Assembly (NCBI RefSeq): GCF_003966125.1
Contig: NZ_RXMA01000002.1
Span: forward strand, 62,001 to 126,000
DNA length: 64,000 nt
Source: Azospirillum griseum
Lineage (GTDB): Bacteria > Pseudomonadota > Alphaproteobacteria > Azospirillales > Azospirillaceae
Reading direction: 5' to 3'
Below are positions 10,585-19,515 of the stretch, one piece after another. Within the stretch, counting starts at the first letter, position 1; each line of letters opens with the position of its first letter. The position numbers and the translations under genes are program-made. A model generated the notes under the pieces. The model was not told where the DNA came from. It ran no database searches and worked only from the letters and a program-made list of their open reading frames with translations.

Positions 10585-10608
10585 GTCGGCCAAGGGTGTT
10601 CTCCCCAT

Positions 10609-10911
10609 TCAGGAGCGAGGCGCGTCCTGGGTTCCGGCGGCAAAGATGCCCTCTTCGACCCGGCACGCCTCGTCGATGATCGTCTGGTACAGGGTGGCCA
10701 TGAAAGCCGGATCCAGCCCATAAGCCCGTCCCTGCTCCGCCGCCCGCGCCTTCACCGCTTCGATGCGGTCGGGCAACACGGCGGGCAGGCCTTCGGCCTG
10801 CTTCACCCGCGCCACCCGGTGGACGACGGACAGACGTTTTCCCAACAGCGCGATGATCTCGTCGTCGATGGCGTCGATTTCGGCGCGCAGTGGGGCAAGG
10901 CTGGTGGACAC
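10609..10911 (-). CDS. AroQ-class chorismate mutase, lying between pdhC and lpdA
   Basis: A 100-residue all-helical protein that reads as an AroQ/PchB-type chorismate mutase: LAPLRAEIDAIDDEIIALLGKRLSVVHRVARVKQAEG, then LPDRIEAVKARAAEQGRAYGLDPAFMATLYQTIIDEACRVEE. The R/K..D..L..R pattern of helix 1 and the second helix after the turn match the family, which converts chorismate to prephenate or, in PchB, isochorismate to salicylate plus pyruvate. The start is a GTG at 10911 preceded by AAGGGAG. It lies 21 bp after the pdhC stop and 24 bp before lpdA, so it appears co-transcribed with pyruvate dehydrogenase. True substrate unknown. Confidence 0.85.
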   Translation of the reverse strand: MSTSLAPLRAEIDAIDDEIIALLGKRLSVVHRVARVKQAEGLPAVLPDRIEAVKARAAEQGRAYGLDPAFMATLYQTIIDEACRVEEGIFAAGTQDAPRS

Positions 10912-10932
10912 AATCCGGCTCCCTTGGTCGGG

Positions 10933-12261
10933 TCAGAGCAGCATCGACAACGGATCCTCGATCAGCTTCTTGAAAGCCGCAAGGAATTCCGCGCCGACCG
11001 CGCCATCGACCACACGGTGATCCACCGACAGCGTGCAGCTCATCACGGTGGCGACGGCCAACGCGCCGTTCTTCACCACCGGACGCTGTTCGCCCGCACC
11101 AACCGCCAGGATGCAGCCCTGCGGCGGGTTGATGATCGCCGCGAACTCCTTCACCCCGAACATGCCGAGGTTGGAGATGGAGAAGGTGCCGCCCTGGAAC
11201 TCTTCCGGCTTCAGCTTGCCATCGCGGGCGCGCTTGGCCAGATCCTTCATCTCGGACGAGATTTGGGCCAGACCCTTGCCCTCGGCCTTCTTGATGATCG
11301 GGGTGATCAGGCCGGTCGGGGTGGCGACCGCCACCGACACGTCGGCGTGGTCGTATTGCAGGATCGCTTCATCGGTCCAGGCGGCGTTGGCCGCCGGAAC
11401 CTTCTTCAGCGCCAGCGCGACCGCGCGGATGACGAAGTCGTTGACCGACAGCTTGTAGGCGTCCGACCGGCTGTTCAGCTCCGTCCGCGTCTTCAACAGC
11501 GCGTCGAGTTCGATGTCGACGGTCAGGTAGAAATGCGGAACGGTCTGCTTGGCCTCGCCCAGACGGCGGGCTATGACCTTGCGCATGCCGCTGTTCGGAA
11601 TGGCCGTGTAGGTCATGCCGAGCTTGTCCGACAGCTCCTTGGCGTCCACACCGGCGGCCTTCGGGGCCGGGGCGGCGACGGGGGCCGGAGCCGGGGCGGC
11701 GGCGACCGGCGCGGCGGCCGCCGCAACCGGGGCCGGAGCGGCCTTGGCCGGACCGGCGGCCTTGGCGGCCTCCACGTCGGCCTTGACGATCCGGCCGTTC
11801 GGGCCGGTCCCCTTAACCGACTTCAGGTCAATTCCAGCCTGTTCGGCGATGCGGCGGGCCAGCGGGCTGGCGAACAGACGCGCACCACCGGCCTGCGGGG
11901 CCGACGCCGGAGCCACCGCCGCCGGAGCGGCAGCGGCGGGAGCGGCGGCGGCAACCGGGGCCGGAGCGGCGGCAGCGGCGGGAGCCGCCACCGGAGCCGA
12001 CAGCGCGCTCTCGTCCTCGCCCTCTTCCAGCAGGATGGCGATGGGGGTGTTCACCGCCACGCCCTGCGTCCCGGCGGGGATCAGGATCTTGCCGATGCGG
12101 CCTTCGTCCACGGCTTCGACTTCCATCGTCGCCTTGTCGGTTTCGATCTCGGCGAGAACCTCGCCGGACTTCACCGTGTCGCCTTCCTTCTTCAGCCACT
12201 TGGCGAGGTTGCCCTCGGTCATGGTCGGAGAGAGGGCGGGCATCAGAATCTGAACGGTCAT
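10933..12261 (-). CDS. pdhC: Pyruvate dehydrogenase E2, dihydrolipoamide acetyltransferase
   Basis: Core subunit of the pyruvate dehydrogenase complex; transfers acetyl groups from lipoyl to coenzyme A. The 442 residues hold one lipoyl domain with lipoyl-lysine K43 in [13 protein letters not shown]. An Ala/Pro-rich linker, a peripheral-subunit-binding domain ([35 protein letters not shown]) and the catalytic domain ending [26 protein letters not shown] follow; the His and Asp of that last motif are the catalytic residues. The start is [17 protein letters not shown], which restores the conserved N-terminus. It follows pdhB after 16 bp. Confidence 0.96.
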   Translation of the reverse strand: MTVQILMPALSPTMTEGNLAKWLKKEGDTVKSGEVLAEIETDKATMEVEAVDEGRIGKILIPAGTQGVAVNTPIAILLEEGEDESALSAPVAAPAAAAAPAPVAAAAPAAAAPAAVAPASAPQAGGARLFASPLARRIAEQAGIDLKSVKGTGPNGRIVKADVEAAKAAGPAKAAPAPVAAAAAPVAAAPAPAPVAAPAPKAAGVDAKELSDKLGMTYTAIPNSGMRKVIARRLGEAKQTVPHFYLTVDIELDALLKTRTELNSRSDAYKLSVNDFVIRAVALALKKVPAANAAWTDEAILQYDHADVSVAVATPTGLITPIIKKAEGKGLAQISSEMKDLAKRARDGKLKPEEFQGGTFSISNLGMFGVKEFAAIINPPQGCILAVGAGEQRPVVKNGALAVATVMSCTLSVDHRVVDGAVGAEFLAAFKKLIEDPLSMLL

Positions 12262-12277
12262 CGTGTCAGCCCTCCTC

Positions 12278-13669
12278 TCAACGGTAGCAGGCGCGCTTGG
12301 CGGCCTTGACGATGTCGTCCACCTGCGGCAGCGCCAGCTTTTCCAGATTGGCGGCGTAGGGCATCGGCACGTCAACGCCCGCCACGCGGATCACCGGCGC
12401 GTCGAGATAGTCAAAGGCCTCTTCCATCATCAGCGCGGCCATTTCGGAGCCGATGCCGGCGAACGGCCAGCCTTCTTCGACCGACACCAGACGGTTGGTC
12501 TTCTTGACGCTGTTGACGATGGTGGCGGTGTCGAGCGGACGGATCGTGCGCAGGTTGATGACCTCCGCGTCGATGCCCTCCTGCGCCAGGATCTCGGCGG
12601 CGGCCAGCGCGTGGCCGACCATGATCGAGAAGGCGGTGATGGTGACGTCCTTGCCCTTGCGCTCGATCTTGGCCTTGCCGATCGGCAGCACGAATTCCTC
12701 GTCGTCCGGAACCTCGAAGCTCTGGCCGTAGAGGATTTCGTTTTCCAGGAACACGACCGGGTTCGGGTCGCGGATCGCCGCCTTCAGCAGGCCCTTGGCG
12801 TCCGCCGCCGACCACGGGGCAATGACCTTCAGGCCCGGGCAATGGGCGTACCAGGAGGCGTAGCACTGGGAGTGCTGCGCGCCCACACGGGCGGCGGCAC
12901 CGTTCGGGCCACGGAACACGATGGGGCTGCCCATCTGGCCGCCCGACATGTACAGCGTCTTGGCGGCGGAGTTGATGATGTGGTCAATCGCCTGCATGGC
13001 GAAGTTGAACGTCATGAACTCGACAACCGGGCGCAGACCCTTGAAGGACGCACCGACACCCAGACCGGCGAAGCCGATTTCGGTGATCGGGGTGTCGATG
13101 ACGCGCGCGTCACCGAATTCCTGCAACAGGCCCTGCGTGACCTTGTAGGCACCCTGATACTGGGCAACCTCTTCGCCCATGACGAACACCTTGTCGTCAC
13201 GGCGCATTTCCTCGGCCATGGCGTCGCGCAGCGCTTCACGCACCGTGCGCTTGGTGGTCTTGGCGAAGAACTTCTCCTCCTCGGCGTCCGCTTCGGCGAC
13301 CGGGGCGGCCGGAACGGTCGGAGCCGAGACCGGAGCCTCAACCGCAACCGGGGCCGCAACCGGAGCCGCAACCGGGGCCGGAGCCGGGGCCGGAGCCGGG
13401 GCGGCGGTCAGCGCGCTGGCGTCCTCGCCCTCTTCCAGCAGAACGGCGATGGGGGTGTTCACCGCGACGTTGTCGGTGCCCTCGGCGATCAGGATCTTGC
13501 CGATGCGGCCTTCGTCCACCGCCTCGACTTCCATCGTCGCCTTGTCGGTTTCGATCTCGGCGAGAACCTCGCCGGACTTCACCGAGTCACCTTCCTTCTT
13601 CAGCCACTTCGCCAGCTTCCCCTCGGTCATGGTGGGGGACAGGGCCGGCATCAGCACTTCGATCGGCAT
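12278..13669 (-). CDS. pdhB: Pyruvate dehydrogenase E1-beta with N-terminal lipoyl domain
   Basis: Beta subunit of the thiamine-diphosphate-dependent E1. Unlike enterobacterial E1, residues 1-80 form a complete lipoyl domain ([13 protein letters not shown], lysine K43) joined by an Ala/Pro-rich linker (about 90-130) to the transketolase-like domain. That domain starts at [43 protein letters not shown]. This fusion is known in Zymomonas, Sinorhizobium and other alphaproteobacteria. The first 60 residues are nearly identical to those of E2 next door, so the two lipoyl modules look like a duplication kept similar. Confidence 0.96.
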   Translation of the reverse strand: MPIEVLMPALSPTMTEGKLAKWLKKEGDSVKSGEVLAEIETDKATMEVEAVDEGRIGKILIAEGTDNVAVNTPIAVLLEEGEDASALTAAPAPAPAPAPVAAPVAAPVAVEAPVSAPTVPAAPVAEADAEEEKFFAKTTKRTVREALRDAMAEEMRRDDKVFVMGEEVAQYQGAYKVTQGLLQEFGDARVIDTPITEIGFAGLGVGASFKGLRPVVEFMTFNFAMQAIDHIINSAAKTLYMSGGQMGSPIVFRGPNGAAARVGAQHSQCYASWYAHCPGLKVIAPWSAADAKGLLKAAIRDPNPVVFLENEILYGQSFEVPDDEEFVLPIGKAKIERKGKDVTITAFSIMVGHALAAAEILAQEGIDAEVINLRTIRPLDTATIVNSVKKTNRLVSVEEGWPFAGIGSEMAALMMEEAFDYLDAPVIRVAGVDVPMPYAANLEKLALPQVDDIVKAAKRACYR

Positions 13670-13747
13670 TCCTCAACCTCCGGCGGCGTGGGGTCTCCGG
13701 TTTCCCGTCCCTCAAACGCCGCGTCCGCTGTTCGTTGATCGTTGGGA

Positions 13748-14758
13748 TTAGAGGAGGACGTCGGTCCAGAGTTCCGACGCGTCCGGCTCAGGGCTTTGCT
13801 GGGCGAATTCCGCCGATTCGATCACGATGGCTTTCACCTCGCGGTCGATTTCCTTCAGCTTGTCCTCGTCGGCGTGGCCACCGGCGAGAAGCTTGGCCTT
13901 GAGCTGGTCGATGGGATCGGATTCCGACCGCATCTTCTCGACCTCTTCCTTCGTCCGATACTTGGCCGGATCGGACATCGAGTGACCACGGTAGCGGTAG
14001 GTCTTCATTTCCAGGATGACCGGGCCGTTGCCTTCGCGGATGTAGTTCACCCACTGGTCGGCGGCGGCCTTGACCTCAAGAACGTCCATGCCGTTCACCT
14101 GATAGCCGGGGATCCCGTAGGAGGCCCCGCGCTGATGCAGTTCACCGGCCGAGGCGCGCTCCTGCGAGGTGCCCATGGCGTACTTGTTGTTTTCGATGAC
14201 GAAGAGCACCGGCAGCTTCCACAGCGCCGCCATGTTGAAGCTCTCGTAAACCTGACCCTGGTTGATCGCGCCGTCGCCGCAATAGACCGCCGAGATGCCG
14301 CCATCCTTCAGGTACTTGTGCGCGAAGGCCAGACCGGTCCCCAGCGGCACCTGGCCGCCGACGATGCCGTGGCCGCCGTAGAAATTCTTCTCGCGGCTGA
14401 ACATGTGCATCGAGCCGCCCTTGCCGTGCGAATAACCGCCACGGCGGCCGGTCAGCTCGGCCATCACGCCCTTGGCGTCCATGCCGCAGGCCAGCATGTG
14501 GCCGTGGTCACGGTAGCTGGTGATGACGCTGTCGCCTTCGTTCAGCGCGGATTGGATGCCGACGACGACGGCTTCCTGGCCGATGTAGAGATGGCAGAAA
14601 CCGCCGATCAGGCCCATGCCATACAGCTGGCCCGCCTTTTCTTCGAAACGGCGGATGAGCAGCATCTCACGATAATAATGAAGCAGCTCTTCGGATGAGA
14701 CGGCTTGAGCGGGCGCAGACTCGGTTTGCGCCTTCGGACGGCGTCGGGACGCGGCCAT
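13748..14758 (-). CDS. pdhA: Pyruvate dehydrogenase E1-alpha
   Basis: Alpha subunit of pyruvate dehydrogenase E1, which binds thiamine diphosphate and decarboxylates pyruvate. The ThDP/Mg motif reads GDGAINQGQVYESFNMAALWKLPVLFVIENN, and the phosphorylation-loop region appears as TYRYRGHSMSDPAKYRTKEEVE. Length is 336 residues. The start was placed at MAASRRRPK (14758), preceded by a strong GGGGAGGAAAC ribosome binding site; longer readings run into untranslated sequence. First gene of the pdhABC run. Confidence 0.96.
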   Translation of the reverse strand: MAASRRRPKAQTESAPAQAVSSEELLHYYREMLLIRRFEEKAGQLYGMGLIGGFCHLYIGQEAVVVGIQSALNEGDSVITSYRDHGHMLACGMDAKGVMAELTGRRGGYSHGKGGSMHMFSREKNFYGGHGIVGGQVPLGTGLAFAHKYLKDGGISAVYCGDGAINQGQVYESFNMAALWKLPVLFVIENNKYAMGTSQERASAGELHQRGASYGIPGYQVNGMDVLEVKAAADQWVNYIREGNGPVILEMKTYRYRGHSMSDPAKYRTKEEVEKMRSESDPIDQLKAKLLAGGHADEDKLKEIDREVKAIVIESAEFAQQSPEPDASELWTDVLL

Positions 14759-14916
14759 GTTTCCTCCCCAGGGTTCACGCGGCGACGGTCTTGAACCAAC
14801 CGTCGTCGCCGTAACGTTGCGGGCGTGCAAAATCCCGCACCGGAAGCGGCTATGGCGCGCACAGTACACGAGCTTGGGCGCTCGCGCAAACATCTGTTTT
14901 TTAAGGCGGATTTCTG

Positions 14917-14937
14917 ATTAACCGATATTCGGTTAAT
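14917..14937. promoter_or_regulatory. 21-bp perfect palindrome between ftsB and pdhA
   Basis: ATTAACCGA-TAT-TCGGTTAAT, two perfect 9-bp arms around TAT, about 160 bp upstream of the pdhA start and overlapping the ftsB stop codon. It is AT-rich against a GC-rich background and lacks a following U run, so an operator for the pdh promoter is more likely than a terminator. It does not match the E. coli PdhR box. Confidence 0.45.
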
Positions 14938-15322
14938 TGACTGATTTGGGCCGCTTCTCCACCGCCGTCTCGTCGGCGTCGTACAGCTTGGGCAGCGTCA
15001 CAACCACGTCGCGCGGGTTCGACAGGTTCAACATCGTGCGCGCCCGCTCGTCCAGCATGTCGCGGTCCAGGTTGTCGCCGCGCAGCAGTTGGGCGCGTCG
15101 TTCCATGCGTTCCCGCTCGTTGCGGAGCTGTTGCAGCACCGCTTCGGCCTGGGCGATCTCGCTCTTGATCTGTTTCATGGCGACCAGACCGCGATCCCCA
15201 TGCACCGCGTAATAGGCGAAATACGCCGTGATGCAGGCGCACACGCCCGGCAAAATGGCCTGGCGGAGCGCGCTTTTCGCGGCGCGGGCGAGGGAGTCGG
15301 CGAGCGAGGTCATCATCGTCAT
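14933..15322 (-). CDS. ftsB: FtsB/DivIC-type septum formation initiator
   Basis: Small bitopic cell-division protein of about 129 residues: one transmembrane helix (ILPGVCACITAYFAYYAVHG) followed by a coiled coil (LVAMKQIKSEIAQAEAVLQQLRNERERMERRAQLL) and a C-terminal DRDMLDERARTMLNLSNPRDVV, as in the DivIC/FtsB family. It bridges the divisome through FtsL and FtsQ. Its position just upstream of pdhA is a conserved alphaproteobacterial arrangement. Three in-frame ATGs (15322, 15316, 15313) compete and none has a strong ribosome binding site. Confidence 0.85.
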   Translation of the reverse strand: MTMMTSLADSLARAAKSALRQAILPGVCACITAYFAYYAVHGDRGLVAMKQIKSEIAQAEAVLQQLRNERERMERRAQLLRGDNLDRDMLDERARTMLNLSNPRDVVVTLPKLYDADETAVEKRPKSVN

Positions 15323-15460
15323 GGTGAGTCGATGGAGCCACAGAGGCCGTCCGCCGGTCAAACAAAAAGACAGCCGATTCGGTTTCTCCGACCTGCAGCG
15401 TCGTCGCACCGCAAGCGGTTGTGCCGTCTGGGAAAAACGCCACTAAAAACCCATCGGTTT

Positions 15461-16591
15461 CTAGACATCCACCACCCGCGAGCGTCCCGCCGCCGCCGCG
15501 TCGGCGGACTCGAAGGCCACGCCCTTGACCAGCGCCGTCACCGGGCGGCCCGGCCTCAAATCCAGCTCGCGCACCGCCGCTCGGGTGATGCGGGCGATCA
15601 GGACGGAGCCGCCGACGGCGATCTGCACGTCCGCCGAGGAAGGTCCCGACTCGGCCACCGCCGTCACCACCCCCGACAGGGCGTTGCGCACGCTCATCCC
15701 ACTCGGCGGCGACAGAGCGACGATGACGTCGCGGGCGTGGATGTGCAACCGCACCGCCGCGCCGACCGGGCGCGCGACTCGCGGCACGGTCAACCGCCCG
15801 CCATCGAAGGCCAGCACGCTCAGGCCGTCCAATTCGCAATGCTCGCTCACGGTCAAATCCAGCACCGCGCCCGCGTCCTGCATCCCGCTTTGCGCCGACA
15901 GGTCGAGCCGCCCCATCACCGCGCCCACCGGCCCGCTCGCCACCACCCGCCCCTCGGCGATCAGCACCATGGTGGTGGCCAGCCGCACCACCTCGTCCAC
16001 CGCGTGGCTGACCAGCACGATGGGGATGTTCATTTCGTCGCGCAGCCGTTCGATGTAGGGCAGGATGTCGGCCTTGCGCGCGGCGTCGAGCGAGGCCATC
16101 GGCTCGTCCATCAGCAGCAGGCGCGGTTGCGCCAGCAACGCGCGGCCCAGCGCCACCCGCTGGGTTTCTCCGCCCGACAGGCCGCGCGGCCGCCGCTCCA
16201 GCAGGCCGCCCAGCCCCAACAGCTCCACCACCGGCTCCAGCGCGATCCGCCGATCCGCCGCCGGAACCCGGCGCAGGCCGTATTCCAGATTGCTGCGCAC
16301 CGACATGTGGGGAAACAGGCGGGAATCCTGAAAGACATAGCCGACCCGCCGACGCTCCGTCGGCACATCGATGCGGCGGGCGCTGTCAAAAAAGACGGTG
16401 TCGCCGACCTGAACGCGCCCTTCGTCCGGCCGCGACAGCCCGGCGATGGCGTTGATGACGGAGGTCTTGCCCGACCCCGACCGGCCAAACAGCGCGGTGA
16501 CGCCGCGCCCGTCCGCCTGGAACGCCACATCCAGGGTGAAATCGCCCAGGCGGCGGCGGATCGCCACATCCAGAGTCGCGGTTTCCGGCAT
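15461..16591 (-). CDS. modC: Molybdate ABC transporter ATPase ModC
   Basis: ATP-binding subunit of the molybdate importer. Walker A GRSGSGKT at 36-43, ABC signature LSGGETQRVALGRALL at 138-153, Walker B LLLMDEP at 158-164 and the switch His in VLVSHAVDEV are all present. The C-terminal part (about 250-370) is a TOBE/Mop-type domain that binds molybdate, which distinguishes ModC from sulfate-type ATPases. Length (376) is typical. It is the last gene of modABC, 10 bp after modB. Confidence 0.94.
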   Translation of the reverse strand: MPETATLDVAIRRRLGDFTLDVAFQADGRGVTALFGRSGSGKTSVINAIAGLSRPDEGRVQVGDTVFFDSARRIDVPTERRRVGYVFQDSRLFPHMSVRSNLEYGLRRVPAADRRIALEPVVELLGLGGLLERRPRGLSGGETQRVALGRALLAQPRLLLMDEPMASLDAARKADILPYIERLRDEMNIPIVLVSHAVDEVVRLATTMVLIAEGRVVASGPVGAVMGRLDLSAQSGMQDAGAVLDLTVSEHCELDGLSVLAFDGGRLTVPRVARPVGAAVRLHIHARDVIVALSPPSGMSVRNALSGVVTAVAESGPSSADVQIAVGGSVLIARITRAAVRELDLRPGRPVTALVKGVAFESADAAAAGRSRVVDV

Positions 16592-16601
16592 GACGCCCCC
16601 C

Positions 16602-17297
16602 CTACCCTTGCCCGATCAGGCGGCGCAGGCGACGCGCGCCGATTTCCGAGGCCATCAGCGCCACCAGCGCCACCGAAAAGGAGATCACCGCCAGCCGCGC
16701 GGCCACCGCGTCGCCGTCGGGCTGCTGGGTGGCGGCGTAGATCGCCAGCGGCAGCGTCTGCGTCTGGCCGGGAATGTTCGACACGAAGGTGATGACCGCG
16801 CCAAACTCCCCCATCGCGGCGGCGAAGGCGACGATGGCCCCGGACAGGATGCCCGGCGCCATCAGCGGCAGCAGGATGGTGAAAAACCGGTCCACCGGCC
16901 CGGCCCCCAGCGTGCGCGCCGCCGCCTCCAGCCCGCCGTCGATGGCCTCCACCGACAGGCGGATCGCCCGCACCATCAGCGGAAAGGAGGTGACGGCGAC
17001 GGCCAGCGAGGCCCCCTCCGCCGTGAAGATCAGGCGGATGCCGAAGGTCTGGAACAGCCAGCCGCCGATCACCCCCTTGGTTCCCATGGTGACAAGCAGG
17101 ATGTAGCCGACCACCACCGGCGGCAGGACCAGCGGCAAATGCACCAGCCCATCGACCAGCGTCTTTCCCGGAAAGGAATAACGCCCCAGCGCCCAGGCGG
17201 TCAGCACCGCCAACGGCAGGCTGCACGCAATCGCCCAGCCGGCAACCCGCAGGCTGAGCAGCAGGGCGGTCCATTCCATCGGAGACAACAGGTCCAT
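16602..17297 (-). CDS. modB: Molybdate ABC transporter permease ModB
   Basis: Inner-membrane channel subunit of the molybdate importer, 231 residues with five to six hydrophobic helices. The cytoplasmic EAA loop that contacts ModC is visible as IDGGLEAAARTLGAGPVDRFFTILLPLMAPG. It starts at MDLLSPMEWTALLLSLRVAGW, 10 bp after the modA stop, and is followed 10 bp later by modC. Confidence 0.94.
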   Translation of the reverse strand: MDLLSPMEWTALLLSLRVAGWAIACSLPLAVLTAWALGRYSFPGKTLVDGLVHLPLVLPPVVVGYILLVTMGTKGVIGGWLFQTFGIRLIFTAEGASLAVAVTSFPLMVRAIRLSVEAIDGGLEAAARTLGAGPVDRFFTILLPLMAPGILSGAIVAFAAAMGEFGAVITFVSNIPGQTQTLPLAIYAATQQPDGDAVAARLAVISFSVALVALMASEIGARRLRRLIGQG

Positions 17298-17307
17298 GGC
17301 CGTCAGC

Positions 17308-18087
17308 TTACGGCGTCTTGGTCATCGGCACGAAGCCGAATTGCTGGAACACCGCCTGCCCTTCGGCGGACGTCAGGTATTCCAGGAACTTGGCGGCGTT
17401 GGGGTTGGTCGTGGTCGCCGTCAGCGCGGCGGGATAGACGATGGCCGGGTGCGAATCCGCCGGGAACACGCCGACCACGGTCACGCCCGGGTCCACCGCC
17501 GCGTCGGTGCTGTAGACGATGCCAAGCGGCGCTTCGCCCCGGCTGACCAGCGCCAGCGCCGCGCGCACGTTGTCGGCGCGGGCCAGCTTCGGTTCCACCT
17601 GCGCCCATTGGCCGAGGGATTGCAGCGCGGCTTGCGCGTATTTGCCGACCGGCACGTTGCTGGGGTCGCCGGTCGCCAGCCGCCCGTCGCCGATCAAGGC
17701 GGGCAGATTGCCGCCGGGCGTCAGCTCCGGTTTCAGCGTCGATCCCTTGGGCGCGATCACCACCAACGCGTTGCCCAACAGGTTGATGCGGCTGTCAGTT
17801 TTGATCAGGTTGCGTTTGTGCAGATAGTCCATCCAATCGAGATCGGCGGAGAGGAAGAGATCGGCGGGCGCGCCGTTCTCGATCTGCTTGGCCAGCGCCG
17901 AGGACGCGGCAAAGGAACTGGTCACGCCCACGCCGGACTTGGCCTTGAACTGGGCCGCCAGCAGGTCCACCGCGTTCTTGGTGGAGGCGGCGGCCAGCAC
18001 CAGCACATCCTGCGCCATCGCCGCCGGGGCGGCGGCCAGCAAGCCAACCCCGACCACCAGCGCCGACACCCACCGTTTGACCGCCAT
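17308..18087 (-). CDS. modA: Molybdate-binding periplasmic protein ModA
   Basis: Periplasmic receptor that delivers molybdate or tungstate to ModBC. A clear signal peptide ([20 protein letters not shown], cleavage after AMA) precedes the mature domain, which begins [28 protein letters not shown] with the substrate-binding serines of this family. Length is 259 residues. The start at 18087 was chosen because GGAG lies six bases upstream; an in-frame ATG at 18099 would add MENA. Confidence 0.94.
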   Translation of the reverse strand: MAVKRWVSALVVGVGLLAAAPAAMAQDVLVLAAASTKNAVDLLAAQFKAKSGVGVTSSFAASSALAKQIENGAPADLFLSADLDWMDYLHKRNLIKTDSRINLLGNALVVIAPKGSTLKPELTPGGNLPALIGDGRLATGDPSNVPVGKYAQAALQSLGQWAQVEPKLARADNVRAALALVSRGEAPLGIVYSTDAAVDPGVTVVGVFPADSHPAIVYPAALTATTTNPNAAKFLEYLTSAEGQAVFQQFGFVPMTKTP

Positions 18088-18110
18088 CGCGTTCTCCATC
18101 CGCTCCGTCA

Positions 18111-18134
18111 CTCTATATCCAAACAGATACAGCG
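18111..18134. promoter_or_regulatory. Candidate ModE-type operator upstream of modA
   Basis: Imperfect inverted repeat CTCTATAT-N8-ATACAGCG (6 of 8 arm positions paired), centred about 35 bp upstream of the modA start. AT-rich half-sites containing TATAT separated by 6-8 bp resemble Mo-boxes bound by ModE, which represses modABC when molybdate is plentiful. No modE gene lies in this window. Confidence 0.4.
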
Positions 18135-18305
18135 CAGGATGGCGACGGTCAAAGCGCAAATGCCGCATCGCCACTCCGCCGAAGCGGGCATGGCCGCGCG
18201 CGGGCGGGCGTGCTATGGGAGGGCGCGTTTCGCCCCGCCGGTTTCGCACCGTCGATTCGCGTCGCCCAAGCCCCCGTTTCATCCGTTTGCCAGGGAACCC
18301 ACGTC

Positions 18306-18959
18306 ATGCGCGCCGTCAAAATCTCCCCGTCCATTCTTTCCGCCGATTTCGCCCGGCTGGGCGAGGAGGTGCGCGCCGTGGACGCGGCGGGTGCCGATTA
18401 CATCCACATCGATGTGATGGACGGCCATTTCGTGCCGAACATCACCATCGGCCCCGGCGTGGTGAAGGCCCTGCGCCCGCACAGCGCCAAGCTGTTTGAC
18501 GTCCATCTGATGATTTCCCCCATCGACGCCTTCGTCGCGGAGTTCGCCAAGGCCGGTGCCGACATCATCACCGTCCACCCGGAGGCCGGTCCCCACCTGC
18601 ACCGCACCATCCAGCTCATCAAGTCGCTGGGCAAAAAGGCCGGTGTGGCGCTGAACCCCGCCACCCCGGTGGACGCGATCCAACATGTGCTGGACGACGT
18701 CGATCTGGTGCTGGTGATGACCGTCAACCCCGGTTTCGGCGGCCAGAGCTTCATCATGAACCAGTTGCCGAAGATCCGCGACCTGCGCGCCCGCATCGAC
18801 GCGCTGGGCAAGACGATTGACTTGGAGGTCGATGGCGGCATCAACGCCGAAACCGCCCGTCTGGCCATCGACGCCGGGGCCGACGTGCTGGTCGCCGGAA
18901 CCGCCACCTTCACCGGCGGCCCGGACCATTACGCCGCCAACATCCGCGCCCTGCGCTGA
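18306..18959 (+). CDS. rpe: Ribulose-phosphate 3-epimerase
   Basis: Interconverts ribulose 5-phosphate and xylulose 5-phosphate in the pentose phosphate pathway. The 217-residue TIM barrel shows the metal and acid/base motifs: [53 protein letters not shown] and [12 protein letters not shown]. It starts at the ATG at 18306. It is divergent from modA with a 218-bp spacer and converges on the tautomerase gene. Confidence 0.97.
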   Translation: MRAVKISPSILSADFARLGEEVRAVDAAGADYIHIDVMDGHFVPNITIGPGVVKALRPHSAKLFDVHLMISPIDAFVAEFAKAGADIITVHPEAGPHLHRTIQLIKSLGKKAGVALNPATPVDAIQHVLDDVDLVLVMTVNPGFGGQSFIMNQLPKIRDLRARIDALGKTIDLEVDGGINAETARLAIDAGADVLVAGTATFTGGPDHYAANIRALR

Positions 18960-18967
18960 TCACCACC

Positions 18968-19007
18968 GCCCGGACGGCCCCACCGCCTGCGCGGGGGCCG
19001 TCCGGGC
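18968..19007. terminator. Bidirectional terminator-like hairpin between rpe and the tautomerase gene
   Basis: A perfect 14-bp GC stem, GCCCGGACGGCCCC / GGGGCCGTCCGGGC, with a 12-nt loop, lies in the 57-bp spacer between two convergent genes. There is no long U run on either side, but its placement argues for a shared terminator. Confidence 0.65.
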
Positions 19008-19016
19008 AGCCTGTCC

Positions 19017-19397
19017 TCACGCGTACTGCGCCACCCCGTTGCCGAGCGACCAGTTTTCCTTGGCGACCTCGACCAGATTGATGAAGACATCCTCCGGCCG
19101 CACGCCCGGGGACTCACCCAGCAGTTCGACGATCCGGCGGTACAGCGCCTTTTTCTGCTCCAGCGTCCGCGTGTTGTTGGCGGTGATCTGGATGAACAGC
19201 AGATCGTCGCTGCGCGCCACCCCCAGATAGGACGGGCTGTAGCGGAAGCTGGCGGCCTCATGCTCCGTCACCGCCATGAACTGGTCGTCCTCCGGCACGT
19301 TGAACGTCTCGTGCATGGCCCGGTACAGCCCGTCGCAAATCGCCTGACGGTGGCTGTCCGGCTTTCCGGCACGCATGGAAATGTGAACAAGCGGCAT
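19017..19397 (-). CDS. Tautomerase-superfamily protein
   Basis: A 126-residue protein whose start codon is followed directly by proline (MPLVHISMRAGK); Pro-1 is the catalytic base of the 4-oxalocrotonate tautomerase/MIF superfamily. The sequence (PDSHRQAICDGLYRAMHETFNVPEDDQFMAVTEHE...) resembles the longer Tautomerase_2 group, whose substrates are mostly unknown. It is divergent from a LysR-type gene with a 118-bp spacer, the classical layout for a LysR regulator and its target. Confidence 0.75.
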   Translation of the reverse strand: MPLVHISMRAGKPDSHRQAICDGLYRAMHETFNVPEDDQFMAVTEHEAASFRYSPSYLGVARSDDLLFIQITANNTRTLEQKKALYRRIVELLGESPGVRPEDVFINLVEVAKENWSLGNGVAQYA

Positions 19398-19483
19398 TGG
19401 CGTGTCCTGTCGGTGTGGGTTGGATCGACGCGCGAGGCCCGGCGCGCTCCACCCTACGCAGCGGCGAATCATTCTGGTACGCT

Positions 19484-19495
19484 ATGAATGTTCAT
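19484..19495. promoter_or_regulatory. Possible LysR-box in the divergent tautomerase/LysR spacer
   Basis: ATGAA-TG-TTCAT, a perfect 12-bp palindrome 20 bp upstream of the LysR start, with a second small palindrome GAATCATTC 10 bp away (19466-19474). It sits where an autoregulatory LysR site would be expected, although the T-N11-A pattern is not obvious. Confidence 0.35.
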
Positions 19496-19515
19496 TTCAG
19501 TGATAAGGGTTGGAA

